The translations under genes were made by a program, and so were the position numbers. Positions 9,436 to 17,962 of a DNA stretch of 33,417 bases are shown here, piece after piece. Position 1 is the first letter of the stretch. Each line of letters begins with the position of its first letter. The DNA is taken from the NCBI GenBank assembly GCA_900541835.1, contig UQLL01000029.1, positions 1 through 33,417 on the forward strand, in the 5' to 3' direction. The notes below the pieces were generated by a model. That model did no database searches, was not told the origin of the DNA, and saw only the letters and a program-made list of their open reading frames with translations. Source of the stretch: an uncultured Porphyromonadaceae bacterium (GTDB lineage: Bacteria > Bacteroidota > Bacteroidia > Bacteroidales > Muribaculaceae).

Positions 9436-10461
9436 ATGACAGACCTGATAGGACTCACTCAGCACGAACTCGAGGAGGCCGCCAAGGGCCTCGGCATGAA
9501 AGCCTTCGTCGGCCGCCAGCTCGCCCACTGGCTCTATCCCCTGCGCGTCGACAGCCTCGGGGGCATGACCGGCCTCAGCCGCCGCAACGCCGACCTGCTA
9601 TCCCGCCACTACACCATAGGGCGCCGCGCACCGGCCACCGCACAGCGCTCCGCCGACGGCACACGCAAGTACGCATTCGACTACGGCCTCGGCCTCAAAG
9701 TGGAATCCGTGCTCATCCCGGATCGCGAACGCCTGACCCTATGCGTCTCCTCGCAGGCCGGCTGCAAGATGAACTGCTACTTCTGCGCCACGGGCCGCCA
9801 GGGCTTCCGCGCCAGCCTCACCCCCGCGCAGATTCTCAACCAGATCCTCAGCCTGCCGGCCGACCAGCCCGCCGGGCCCACACCCCTGACCAACATCGTC
9901 TTCATGGGCATGGGCGAGCCCCTCGACAACCTCGACGCCCTGCTGCGCGTCATCGATATCCTCACCGCTCCCTGGGGATGGAACTGGAGCCCCAAGCGCA
10001 TCACCGTCAGCACCGTCGGCAAGCTACCCCAGCTCAAGGAGCTGCTCGACCGCACCCAGGTGCACGTGGCCCTGAGCGTGCACACCGCCGACCCCCGCGA
10101 GCGCGAGCAGATCATGCCCGCCCAAAAGGCATTCCCCCTGCAGGCTGTCGTCAACGTGCTGCGCGGCTACGACTTCGCTCACCAGCGCCGCCTCAGCCTC
10201 GAGTACATAATGTGGCGCAACGTCAACGACGACCTGGCGCACGCCGAGCGCCTCGCACACCTCATCGATGGGCTCGACTGCCGCGTCAACCTCATACCAT
10301 TCCACCCCGTAGAGGGCGTCGAGCTGCACCCCTCCCCGGAGGAGAAGATGGTCATCTTCCGCAACTACCTTAACTCCAAGGGCATCCTGAGCACCATCCG
10401 CACCTCCCGCGGCCTCGACATCGACGCCGCCTGCGGCATGCTCGCCGGAAAAACCAATTAA
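9436..10461 (+). CDS. rlmN: 23S rRNA (adenine-2503-C2)-methyltransferase RlmN
   Basis: Radical-SAM enzyme that methylates C2 of A2503 in 23S rRNA, and A37 of some tRNAs in family members. The 341-residue protein carries the 4Fe-4S cluster motif CKMNCYFC (Cys110, 114, 117). It also has FMGMGEPLDN near 157 and the C-terminal catalytic cysteine in DIDAACGML (Cys333), needed to resolve the methyl intermediate. Length is usual for the family. The ATG at 9436 follows a terminator by 62 nt, and no TAnnTTTG box is visible in that gap. The stop codon is embedded in a direct repeat (10457-10471). Nothing suggests the Cfr resistance paralogue. Confidence 0.96.
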   Translation: MTDLIGLTQHELEEAAKGLGMKAFVGRQLAHWLYPLRVDSLGGMTGLSRRNADLLSRHYTIGRRAPATAQRSADGTRKYAFDYGLGLKVESVLIPDRERLTLCVSSQAGCKMNCYFCATGRQGFRASLTPAQILNQILSLPADQPAGPTPLTNIVFMGMGEPLDNLDALLRVIDILTAPWGWNWSPKRITVSTVGKLPQLKELLDRTQVHVALSVHTADPREREQIMPAQKAFPLQAVVNVLRGYDFAHQRRLSLEYIMWRNVNDDLAHAERLAHLIDGLDCRVNLIPFHPVEGVELHPSPEEKMVIFRNYLNSKGILSTIRTSRGLDIDAACGMLAGKTN

Positions 10462-10542
10462 ACGATTTAACGATGTCTCGACATTAAACGATTTAACAAT
10501 TCGGTTTTTTCTTTCAATCGCCTGAAAATTCGTTTAATCGTT
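10457..10542. repeat. ATTAAACGATTTAAC repeat cluster
   Basis: Two identical 15-nt copies lie at 10457-10471 and 10483-10497, 26 bp apart. A related inverted copy (CGTTTAATCGTT) lies at 10531-10542. The first copy contains the rlmN stop codon. The region is AT-rich between two GC-rich genes and could fold as a terminator or be a dispersed repeat. Confidence 0.6.
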
Positions 10543-10577
10543 CTAATTCTTCGTCAAATCATCAAACAACAATATAT

Positions 10578-10643
10578 ATGAAGAACCTCATCCTTACCGT
10601 TGTGGCGGCAGCCCTGGCGTTGCCATGCTGGCTGCGCCGCTGA
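10578..10643 (+). pseudogene. Out-of-frame signal peptide of the C10 protease gene
   Basis: An ATG at 10578 encodes MKNLILTVVAAALALP, a convincing signal peptide, but the frame stops at 10641-10643 after 21 codons. The protease frame needs one extra base near 10620-10625. With that base restored the leader would read directly into LAAPLTPEQALQRC with an Ala-rich cleavage site. This is a one-base deletion relative to the presumed ancestor, or an assembly error. Confidence 0.8.
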
Positions 10644-12964
10644 CCCCCGAGCAGGCGTTGCAGCGCTGTACGCAGGCGCCCGAAGGCCGACGCATGGCCG
10701 CAGCCGCCCGCTTCACCGCCGCAGACCTCGTCTACACCGCCCGCGATGCGGAGCAGGCCCCCGCCGTATACCTCTTCGCCAGGCAGGGCCAGGGCTTCCT
10801 GGTCACCTCCGCCGACGACGTGGCGCTGCCCGTGCTCGCCTACGGCGACAACGAAGCCTCCGCCGACCGGCTGCCCGACAACCTGCTCTGGTGGCTCGGC
10901 GAGTACGCACGCGAGATCGCCTGGGCCAAGGCCAACCCGCAGCCCGTGCGCCTCGACGCGCCACAGCGCCCCGAGCGCGCCCCGGTCGCGCCTCTCGTAA
11001 AAGCCCGCTGGAACCAGGGCGCACCCTACAACATCCTCTGCCCCGAAGTCAATGGCCGAAAGACGTACACCGGCTGCGTCGCCACCGCAATGGCACAGGT
11101 CATGAAACACCACAACTGGCCCCCGACCGGCAACGGATCCAACTCCTATACCTGGAATGGAAAGACCCTGTCGATGGATTTCTCCCGGACCACCTTCGAC
11201 TGGGATAACATGGCCTACATCTACAACGACGCCAGCACCGCCGTCCAGGACACCGCCGTAGCCCTGCTGATGCAGGCCTGCGGATACGCCGTCAACATGA
11301 ACTACGGCCTCAGCGGCTCCGGCGCCATGTCGTCAGTAGTTCCCGGCGCCATGCGCCGCTACTTCCGCTACGGCAAGAGCACCACACAGATCAACCGCGA
11401 CTACGTGCCCCTGCTCGACTGGGAGGAATATATCTACAACTCCCTGGCCGCCAACGCCCCCTGCTACTATTCGGGTCAGAACCTCAGCGTGGGTCACGCC
11501 TTCGTGTGCGACGGCTACAGCGCCGACGGCTATTTCCACTTCAACTGGGGATGGGGCGGAATGTCCGACGGCTACTACTTGCTTACCGCCCTCAACCCAC
11601 GCTCCCAGGGCATCGGCGGCTCCACCAACGGCTACAACATCAACCAGTCCGTGATCCTCAACGCCCTGCCCGAAACCCTGGGCTCCGAGCCAATGGTCAT
11701 CTTCAGCAGCGATAAAGCTATCAACTGTTCCTACGACACCGTCACCGGCGCCATGGCACTTCAGGGCGCATTCTACAACATTGGCGCAGGCCCCGTAACC
11801 GTGGAACTCGGAGTCAAGGTTGAAAACATGGCTACCGGCCAGTCTGCGGTCTATGGCACCGGGCGCCTCCAGAAAGTCAACTCCCTCGGCGCCGCCGCCA
11901 GCATCAAGACCACCGTCCCCAACCTGGCACAGGGCCTGTACAACCTCACCCCCATGGTCAGCACCACCCGCAGCCTCGAGAGCCGGGACTGGCAGCCCAT
12001 GCTCATGCCACTCGGCCAGCCCACCACCGCCTATATGCTCATCGACGCCGACACCGTAGAGTTCCAGGCCCCCGATTACGCACTGCTCTCGGTCGACAGC
12101 CTCGTCCTCGAGACCCCTGCGTACGTCAATAGCAACTACAAAGTCCGCTTCCACATCGACAACGAGCTGCCCGACGAAGTCTACGAGCACCTCATCGTGG
12201 CCCTGGTCAACTCCTCCAACCAGGCCGTCTCCATGGGCGACCCCTACGCCATCGACCTACAGGGCGGCCAGGGTGCCGACATCACCTACATGGCCAACTT
12301 CGGAAACGTGGCCGCCGGCGACTACACTCTCGCCGTCTGCCAGCTCTACGGCAACGGCTTATACATAATCGGCGAGCCCCTGCCAGTGACCCTGACAGTC
12401 AACTCCGTCAACAACACTTTCAGCCTCTCGAACCTGACCATCCGGGACGCCGGCGCCGTCGACTGCTCCGACATACGCTTCAGCTTTGACTTCAACAACA
12501 CCCAGGGCTACTTCGCCTCGTCGGTCACCGCCGCCGTGGCCCCCTCCGAGGGTGGCACCGTCATCCAGAGCCAGGCCTACGACCCGCTCTTCCTCGACGG
12601 CGAGAAGACCGAGCATCTCAGCTACGCCATCTCCGTCCCCGGCCTCGAAATCGGCAAGTCCTACATGCTCGCCCTCTTCGTCAATAACCGCCAGCAAACC
12701 TACACCACCTTCACAGTGGCCACTGATGCCGTGGAGACCATCGGCGGTGCTGACGGCTGGAGCTTCGACGGCACTCGCCTGAGTGCACCGGCCTCGCTCG
12801 CCTCCGTGAGCGTCTACAGCGCCGACGGCATGCGCCGCGCCGCCGACATCCTGCTCGACGGCACCGAGGCCACCATCTCCACCGCCTCGCTGGCTCCCGG
12901 CATCTACCTGCTGCGCGCCGCCACCGCAGGCGATGCCCGCACATTCCGCCTGCTCGTCCGCTGA
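10625..12964 (+). CDS. C10 family (streptopain-like) cysteine protease, leader frameshifted
   Basis: A 779-residue open frame encodes a secreted cysteine protease of the SpeB/interpain group. An N-terminal inhibitory propeptide (about 1-120) precedes the catalytic domain. The nucleophile is Cys151 in TGCVATAMAQVM, the histidine is His291 in VGHAFVCDGY, and NWGWGG follows near 309-314. The rest consists of beta-sandwich-like repeats. The last 80 residues (VYSADGMRRAADILLDG, then APGIYLLRA) resemble the C-terminal sorting/adhesion domains seen in Bacteroidetes secreted proteins. The listed ATG is internal; the true signal peptide lies at 10578 in another frame, so as assembled the enzyme would lack an export signal. 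It is convergent with a paralogue at 13033-15489. Confidence 0.9.
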   Translation: MLAAPLTPEQALQRCTQAPEGRRMAAAARFTAADLVYTARDAEQAPAVYLFARQGQGFLVTSADDVALPVLAYGDNEASADRLPDNLLWWLGEYAREIAWAKANPQPVRLDAPQRPERAPVAPLVKARWNQGAPYNILCPEVNGRKTYTGCVATAMAQVMKHHNWPPTGNGSNSYTWNGKTLSMDFSRTTFDWDNMAYIYNDASTAVQDTAVALLMQACGYAVNMNYGLSGSGAMSSVVPGAMRRYFRYGKSTTQINRDYVPLLDWEEYIYNSLAANAPCYYSGQNLSVGHAFVCDGYSADGYFHFNWGWGGMSDGYYLLTALNPRSQGIGGSTNGYNINQSVILNALPETLGSEPMVIFSSDKAINCSYDTVTGAMALQGAFYNIGAGPVTVELGVKVENMATGQSAVYGTGRLQKVNSLGAAASIKTTVPNLAQGLYNLTPMVSTTRSLESRDWQPMLMPLGQPTTAYMLIDADTVEFQAPDYALLSVDSLVLETPAYVNSNYKVRFHIDNELPDEVYEHLIVALVNSSNQAVSMGDPYAIDLQGGQGADITYMANFGNVAAGDYTLAVCQLYGNGLYIIGEPLPVTLTVNSVNNTFSLSNLTIRDAGAVDCSDIRFSFDFNNTQGYFASSVTAAVAPSEGGTVIQSQAYDPLFLDGEKTEHLSYAISVPGLEIGKSYMLALFVNNRQQTYTTFTVATDAVETIGGADGWSFDGTRLSAPASLASVSVYSADGMRRAADILLDGTEATISTASLAPGIYLLRAATAGDARTFRLLVR

Positions 12965-12978
12965 CCCCTCCTACCGAT

Positions 12979-13018
12979 ATAAAAGGCCCGGTCGCACACA
13001 GGCGACCGGGCCTTTTAT
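12979..13018. terminator. Bidirectional terminator between the convergent proteases
   Basis: A perfect 17-bp stem (12979-12995 with 13002-13018) has AAAA on one side and TTTT on the other, so it can stop transcription from both strands. Confidence 0.93.
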
Positions 13019-13032
13019 GAAACCACTCTGCG

Positions 13033-15489
13033 CTACTTGCGGAGCAGGCGGAGGGTATGGGTGCCTGTGGCGGTGGCGACGCGCAGCAAGTAGACGCCGG
13101 GGACGAGGGCGTCGAGGGCCACTGTGGCCTGCGGGCCGTCGATGGCGACGTCGGCCTGTCGGCGCACACCCTGCAGGTCGTACACCTCCACGCCCGTGAT
13201 GTCGGCTTCCCCGACTACGTGGGCCGCCTGGCCGTCGATGAAGAGGCCTGGCTTGCCGTTCGCCTCCACGCTCTCCACGCCCGTGGTGCCGATGGTGAAG
13301 TTGGCCGAGCCCAGGTATGACAGCGACGACGAGGGACTCGGACGGTAGTTGAGGAGTGCCATGTAAGTCTTGCCTGCCTCTCCGGCCGGGAACGGGAAGC
13401 GGAACTGCACGCGTTTGCTCTCGCCCGAAGCGAGGAAGCATTCGGGAGTGAGGAAGTACTGCTTCTGGTTGCCGTCGGCGTCGAGCACGAAGGCGTAGAT
13501 GTTGTTGGCGAAATAGCCGGAGGTGCAGCGCAGTGTGAAGTCGAGGGCCACGTCCATGGCGTGCACGCTTGAGGCGTTGTTTACCACCAGGCCCGAGCAT
13601 GACAGGCTCGCCGACGGGGAGCCCGAGAGCAACGACACGTCGGCGTAGTCGGAGATGCGCTCGTATGCAGAGGTGGCGGAGTTGTAGACGGCCAGTGCCA
13701 CCTTGAAGCTGTTGGGAGCGGTGAGGATGTACGTGCTCGTGGATGTCTTTTTCACCCTGGAGGGCACCGTGATGGGCTTGTCCCACTCCAGCGAGGCACC
13801 GGCGGGCAGGTCGGTGAGCATGGCGTCGCCCACGCCCAGGAAAGAGCCGGAGGTGCTGTACCATGCCAGGTAGACGTCCTTGTACAGTTCCGTGGCGCCG
13901 GGGTTGGAGAGGGTGGCCCGCAGCGAGCACTTGGAACCAATGTACAGCCTGGGTCCCACGCTCAGGCCGGTGGCCTCGATTTCGGCGTCGGACAGCCTCG
14001 CCAGAGAGTAATTGCCGCCGCTGACGGTGAGCACGTAGCGGTCGACGTCCATCGACAGCATTTTATGGTAGTCGATATAGTTGCCGTCGGGCAGGCCGTA
14101 GGCCGGATTCAGTATGTACGTGCCGTCGGCCATCCCGGACTGGAGGGTGACGCTATATGACCTGAGGCCGTAGTACTGTCCGAGATTGCTGAAGGAGGTG
14201 TAGGTGCGGGCGCCCACGTACCCGGTCTCGTTCTCTATCAGCAGCCCGTAGTACACTGTTGGTATTGTCTGTCCGCAATAGTTCCAGAAGCCTCCGGAGA
14301 GAGTCAGCGTGTTGCCGCTCAGCGACATTGTGTATCCATTGTCTGCCGAGATGCTGTATTCGGGCTTGGAGCCGGTGAAGTCCGGGCGCAGGTTGATCGC
14401 CGCGCCCTGGTTGGTGTTGAAGCCTCCGGCGCCGCCGCCGATGCCGAGGTTGGCGGGGTCGAGGGCCGTGAGCAGGAAGTATCCGTTGGAGGAGCCTCCC
14501 CATCCCCAGTTGAGGTGAAAGTAGCCGTCGGACTGGTAACCGTCGACCACGAAAGCGTGGCCGCCGGCCGAACCTGTGCCGTGGTAGAGCACGGGGCAGC
14601 CTGCGACAAGGGAGCCGTAGACCAGGTCCTCCCAGTCGTACAGGCCGAAGTTGTCGCGGTCGTAGTGGGTCGACGACGGGGCATAGCCGAAGTAGTTGAT
14701 CAGGCGTTCGGTGGCGTAGGCTGTCACGGCGCCGGATCCGCCGGCGGAAGCCAAGTTGTAGTCCATGTCCATGGCGTAACCCACGGACTGCATCAGCGTG
14801 GCCACGGCGTCGTCCTGGGCTGACGTCCACGTGTCGGTGTGGATGAAAGGCATGTTGGCCCAGTCGAAGCGCACCTGGCTGAAGTTCATCGACAGGGTCT
14901 TGTTGCCGGTCTCCCAAGTGTATGAGCGCGAGCCTTTGCCCACGTCGGGGTACTGCCAGTACCGCATGATCTGCGCTATGGCGGTTGCCACGCAGCCGGT
15001 GGCGGTATGGCTGCCGTTAAGAATCGGCGTCTTGTTGTTGTAGGGGGCGCCCTGGTCCCAGTGGGCGTGGACCATCATGGTGACGGGGGCGCGGTCGGGG
15101 CGGCCGGTGCTGCGAGGCGGCACGGAGGAGCGGGGCTGCTTGCGGGCCCATTCGATCTCGCGGGCGTAAAAATCGAGCCAGGAACGCATCTGATCGGGCA
15201 GCGCGGAGTAGTCGAAGGTGCCGGAGTCGGCGTAGCCGAGCACGGGGCTGGCCAGGTCGTCGCCGCCGGCTATGACGTAGCCGGGATGGCCCTCGGAGGC
15301 GAACACGTAGTAGGCTGGCGAGGCTGTCTCGCCACCGGAGTAGACCAGAGTCAGTGGAGCGGACGTGTAGCGGGCCGCGCCCTGCGCCCCGCGTACGCGC
15401 TCCAGGGCGCGGCTGGCGTCTATCGGCGCGGAGAGGGCGGTCGTCAACGTTCCCACGCACAGGAGAAGAATTGCGAAGAGTCTTTTCAT
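13033..15489 (-). CDS. C10 family (streptopain-like) cysteine protease
   Basis: An 818-residue secreted cysteine protease, paralogous to the convergent neighbour. The start at 15489 gives the signal peptide MKRLFAILLLCVGTLTTALS, cleaved before APIDASRAL; a start 12 codons upstream would spoil the leader. The propeptide (about 20-135) contains the YVIAGGDDLASPVLGYAD segment typical of the family. Catalytic Cys166 is in TGCVATAIAQIM, His311 is in GGHAFVVDGY, and NWGWGG follows near 330-335. Beta-rich domains come next, and the C-terminal segment (VEVYDLQGVRRQADV, then PGVYLLRVA) resembles a sorting domain. Likely roles are host-protein or peptide digestion. A promoter lies 48 nt upstream and the shared terminator lies downstream. 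All key residues are present, so it is probably active. Confidence 0.93.
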   Translation of the reverse strand: MKRLFAILLLCVGTLTTALSAPIDASRALERVRGAQGAARYTSAPLTLVYSGGETASPAYYVFASEGHPGYVIAGGDDLASPVLGYADSGTFDYSALPDQMRSWLDFYAREIEWARKQPRSSVPPRSTGRPDRAPVTMMVHAHWDQGAPYNNKTPILNGSHTATGCVATAIAQIMRYWQYPDVGKGSRSYTWETGNKTLSMNFSQVRFDWANMPFIHTDTWTSAQDDAVATLMQSVGYAMDMDYNLASAGGSGAVTAYATERLINYFGYAPSSTHYDRDNFGLYDWEDLVYGSLVAGCPVLYHGTGSAGGHAFVVDGYQSDGYFHLNWGWGGSSNGYFLLTALDPANLGIGGGAGGFNTNQGAAINLRPDFTGSKPEYSISADNGYTMSLSGNTLTLSGGFWNYCGQTIPTVYYGLLIENETGYVGARTYTSFSNLGQYYGLRSYSVTLQSGMADGTYILNPAYGLPDGNYIDYHKMLSMDVDRYVLTVSGGNYSLARLSDAEIEATGLSVGPRLYIGSKCSLRATLSNPGATELYKDVYLAWYSTSGSFLGVGDAMLTDLPAGASLEWDKPITVPSRVKKTSTSTYILTAPNSFKVALAVYNSATSAYERISDYADVSLLSGSPSASLSCSGLVVNNASSVHAMDVALDFTLRCTSGYFANNIYAFVLDADGNQKQYFLTPECFLASGESKRVQFRFPFPAGEAGKTYMALLNYRPSPSSSLSYLGSANFTIGTTGVESVEANGKPGLFIDGQAAHVVGEADITGVEVYDLQGVRRQADVAIDGPQATVALDALVPGVYLLRVATATGTHTLRLLRK

Positions 15490-15536
15490 GTTAGCAAAAG
15501 GGTTCTTGTTCGGGTTGAATGTCACATCATATATTG

Positions 15537-15568
15537 CAAAGTTAATAAAAATTTTTCTGACACTGCAA
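15537..15568 (-). promoter_or_regulatory. Promoter of the minus-strand C10 protease
   Basis: The reverse strand has TAACTTTG (15544 down to 15537) with TTGC about 20 bp upstream at 15568-15565. The ATG at 15489 is 47 nt beyond the -7 box. Confidence 0.7.
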
Positions 15569-15582
15569 CTGCGGTCAATTAT

Positions 15583-15614
15583 TTTGCACTGTGCGGGCTT
15601 TTTAGTTAATTTTG
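15583..15614 (+). promoter_or_regulatory. Promoter of the glyoxalase-like gene
   Basis: TTTG at 15583-15586 and TAATTTTG at 15607-15614 are 20 bp apart, an excellent Bacteroidetes promoter. It implies a leader of about 10 to 15 nt. Confidence 0.75.
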
Positions 15615-15629
15615 CACTGTAAAAACGAT

Positions 15630-16028
15630 ATGGATATGCGATTTCACTTCAATCATTTTAACATCAACGTTGCGGACGTGGAGCGTTCCGTGGCGTTCTA
15701 CCGCGAGGCGCTGGGCCTGGAGCCGGTGGGCGTCATCGACCACCCTGACCTGGGATACAAGATTACGTACCTGTCGGCGCCGGGCGAGGCTTTCCGGCTG
15801 GAGTTGACGTGGCTGGCCGACCACAAGGGCCCGTACGAGCTGGGCGAGAACGAGAGCCACCTGGCCTTCGTGGTGGAGACGCCCGAGGACTTCGAGACCG
15901 CGCATGCCCGCCACCAGGCCATGGGCTGCATCTGTTTCGAGAACCCCGCCATGGGCATCTACTTCATCCACGACCCGGACGACTACTGGGTGGAGATCAT
16001 CCCGCCCCGCCTCGACGGACGGCGGTAA
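15630..16028 (+). CDS. VOC family protein, lactoylglutathione lyase-like
   Basis: A 132-residue vicinal-oxygen-chelate protein of the glyoxalase I group, metal-dependent and cytoplasmic. Two beta-alpha-beta-beta-beta halves are visible. The likely metal ligands are His in FNHFNINV, Glu in RLELTWL, His in ESHLAFVVE and Glu in YWVEIIPP. In this lineage glutathione is usually absent, so the true thiol or other substrate is open. The start may be the ATG at 15630 (MDMRFHFNH) or 15636 (MRFHFNH); homologues suggest the second. The TTG at 15612 lies within the promoter and is excluded. The gene is convergent with dnaX, with a hairpin between them. Confidence 0.88.
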   Translation: MDMRFHFNHFNINVADVERSVAFYREALGLEPVGVIDHPDLGYKITYLSAPGEAFRLELTWLADHKGPYELGENESHLAFVVETPEDFETAHARHQAMGCICFENPAMGIYFIHDPDDYWVEIIPPRLDGRR

Positions 16029-16079
16029 GGACACTCGTGCGCCGCGCCGAAGCTGGAATTTGGCACAAGGTAACCTCAG

Positions 16080-16121
16080 GGAGCGCCGTAAAGTATGCAG
16101 ATGTGTGCTTTATGGCGCTCC
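16080..16121. terminator. Hairpin between the glyoxalase gene and dnaX
   Basis: GGAGCGCC and TAAAG (16080-16093) pair with CTTTA and GGCGCTCC (ending 16121) across one mismatch. It lies between two convergent genes. There is no long T-run, so termination is inferred from position. Confidence 0.55.
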
Positions 16122-16123
16122 AT

Positions 16124-17938
16124 TCAGGCCAGCTCGGCGTCGAGCAGGTCAAGCAGGCGGGCGGTGTCGGGGTTGGTCTCGACGAGCTGGCGTAGCTGCT
16201 CGGCGGGGGTGAGGTGGCGTATGCGCTCGGGGGCCTGCTCGCGCAGCTGGATGGTCAGAGAGCGGCAGCCGGTGGCCGACCGCAGGTATTCGGCCAGTCC
16301 GCCGACATGCATCTCGGCGTCCTGGAGCATGGCGGGGTTGTCGACAACGAGTTCGTAGCGGCAGGCGCCGAGGTGCGCCGGCAGGCCGCGTCGCATGGCC
16401 GTGAGCAGGAACTTCTTGTCGCCGTTTGCATCCATGTAGCCCAGCCAGGCCTTCTGCAACGCTTCGGGAGCGGGAGGCTGCTCGTCCTCCAGGTCGCCCG
16501 TAGGGATGCGCCCTGGCGCGCCCGCTGCGCCGGACTGGCTGAGGGCCACATGCCCCTTATTCTGCTCCTGGTGCAGCTTTTGCTTCAGGTCGCTCAGGCG
16601 CACGGACTGGACGGCCGGACGCGGGCGCGGCTGCGGACGGGCCGCAAGAGGGGTGAAGTGTGTCGCCGGACGCGCCTGCGTGGTGGCGTACGCACCAGGA
16701 CGCGTCTCCACGGGAGGAACGGTTGACGGCGTCGGGGCGCCGGCTGCATTGGCGGCCGGGGCGGCAGCCGGCGTCACGGCGGACGACGGGGAGGCACCGA
16801 TGGGGGCGATAGGGGCGGCTGGCTCGGGCGTCGGCGCCCCGGGGGCGCGCAGCTGGCAGAGGCGTATCAACGCCAGCTCCACCAGCAGCTGCTTGTCGGT
16901 GGCCTCGCGGAAGTCGAGGTCACACTGCAGCAGCAGTTCCAGCGCCTTGTAATACCACTGCGGGTCGAAGTCGCGGGCCGTGGCGGTGTATCGCCCGGCG
17001 GCCTGTTCTCCCACTCCCAGCAGGGGGAGCGTCTCGGGAGCCTGGGCCACCAGCAGGTTGCGGACGTGCTCGGCCAGGCCGTTGACGAAGAAGCGGGAGT
17101 CGAAGCCGGCGTCGCGCACCTGGCCGTAGAGCAGCAGCGCGTCCTGCACACAGGCGCGGGCGAAGGCGTCGGTGAAGCGGAAATAGGTCTCGTAGTCGAG
17201 CACATTGAGGTTGGCTATGGCGGCCTGGTAGGTGACGTCGCCGGCGCTGGCGGCTGCGACCTGGTCGAAGATCGAGAGGGCGTCGCGCATGGCGCCGTCG
17301 GCCTTGCGGGCTATTACCTCCAGTGCGGTGTCTTCGGCCGTTATCCCCTCGGCCTCGGCCACGCGCCGCAGCTGGGCGGCGATGTCGCGCTCGGTGATGC
17401 GGGCGAAGTCGTAGGTCTGGCAGCGGCTCAGGATGGTCGGCAGCACCTTGTTCTTCTCCGTGGTGGCGAGGATGAAGACGGCGTAGCTCGGCGGCTCCTC
17501 CAGGGTCTTGAGGAAGGCATTGAAGGCGCCCGTGGAGAGCATGTGCACCTCGTCGATGATGAAGACGCGGTAGCGGCCGGTGGCGGGCGGCACCTGCACC
17601 TGCTCGGTCAGGGAGCGCATCTCGCCCACACCGTTGTTGGAGGCGGCGTCGAGCTCGATGACGTTGTAGCTGACGCCACGCTCGAAGTCGCGGCAGGAGT
17701 CGCATTGGCCGCAGGCCTCTCCGTCGGGGGTGCGGTGCTCGCAGTTGATGGTCTTGGCGAAGATGCGCGCGCAGCTCGTCTTGCCCACGCCGCGCGGCCC
17801 GCAGAAGAGGTACGCCTGGGCCAGCCGCCCGGAGGCGATGGCGTTGCGCAGGGTGCGCGTCAGGGCAGTCTGACCAACCACGGACGCGAACGTGGTGGGA
17901 CGGTATTTCCTTGCCGATACTATGTACGGAGAACTCAT
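16124..17938 (-). CDS. dnaX: DNA polymerase III subunit gamma/tau
   Basis: Clamp-loader ATPase of the replisome. The 604-residue protein starts at 17938 (MSSPYIVSARKYRP). Walker A GPRGVGKT is at residues 47-54, the zinc site is formed by Cys66, 76, 79 and 82, Walker B is seen as IDEVHML near 120, and the sensor region ATTEKNKVLPTILSRCQ follows near 160-175. Residues about 370-470 are an Ala/Pro-rich linker, and the C-terminus is tau-like. Codons for about residues 471-480 coincide with a copy of the dispersed GC-rich palindrome. The longer upstream frame crosses a perfect palindrome and the promoter and is not coding. The -7 box ends only 4 nt before the ATG, suggesting leaderless translation. 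Confidence 0.96.
   Translation of the reverse strand: MSSPYIVSARKYRPTTFASVVGQTALTRTLRNAIASGRLAQAYLFCGPRGVGKTSCARIFAKTINCEHRTPDGEACGQCDSCRDFERGVSYNVIELDAASNNGVGEMRSLTEQVQVPPATGRYRVFIIDEVHMLSTGAFNAFLKTLEEPPSYAVFILATTEKNKVLPTILSRCQTYDFARITERDIAAQLRRVAEAEGITAEDTALEVIARKADGAMRDALSIFDQVAAASAGDVTYQAAIANLNVLDYETYFRFTDAFARACVQDALLLYGQVRDAGFDSRFFVNGLAEHVRNLLVAQAPETLPLLGVGEQAAGRYTATARDFDPQWYYKALELLLQCDLDFREATDKQLLVELALIRLCQLRAPGAPTPEPAAPIAPIGASPSSAVTPAAAPAANAAGAPTPSTVPPVETRPGAYATTQARPATHFTPLAARPQPRPRPAVQSVRLSDLKQKLHQEQNKGHVALSQSGAAGAPGRIPTGDLEDEQPPAPEALQKAWLGYMDANGDKKFLLTAMRRGLPAHLGACRYELVVDNPAMLQDAEMHVGGLAEYLRSATGCRSLTIQLREQAPERIRHLTPAEQLRQLVETNPDTARLLDLLDAELA
16500..16525. repeat. Dispersed GC-rich palindrome inside dnaX
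   Basis: GTAGGGATGCGCCCTGGCGC onward matches one arm of the element at 1031-1097 closely. Read in the dnaX frame it encodes part of a Gly/Ala/Pro-rich linker (AAGAPGRIPTG), so the element is tolerated in coding sequence. Confidence 0.65.
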
Positions 17939-17942
17939 GCCG

Positions 17943-17950
17943 CAAAGGTA
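17943..17950 (-). promoter_or_regulatory. dnaX -7 box adjacent to the start codon
   Basis: The reverse strand reads TACCTTTG, a consensus -7 box, followed by four bases and then the dnaX ATG. Transcription would begin at or beside the AUG. Confidence 0.6.
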
Positions 17951-17962
17951 CGAAAAAAAGCC

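Noticed and set aside
9436..10461. Cfr-type antibiotic resistance methylase
   Set aside because: Length and motifs fit housekeeping RlmN, and the context is core genome.
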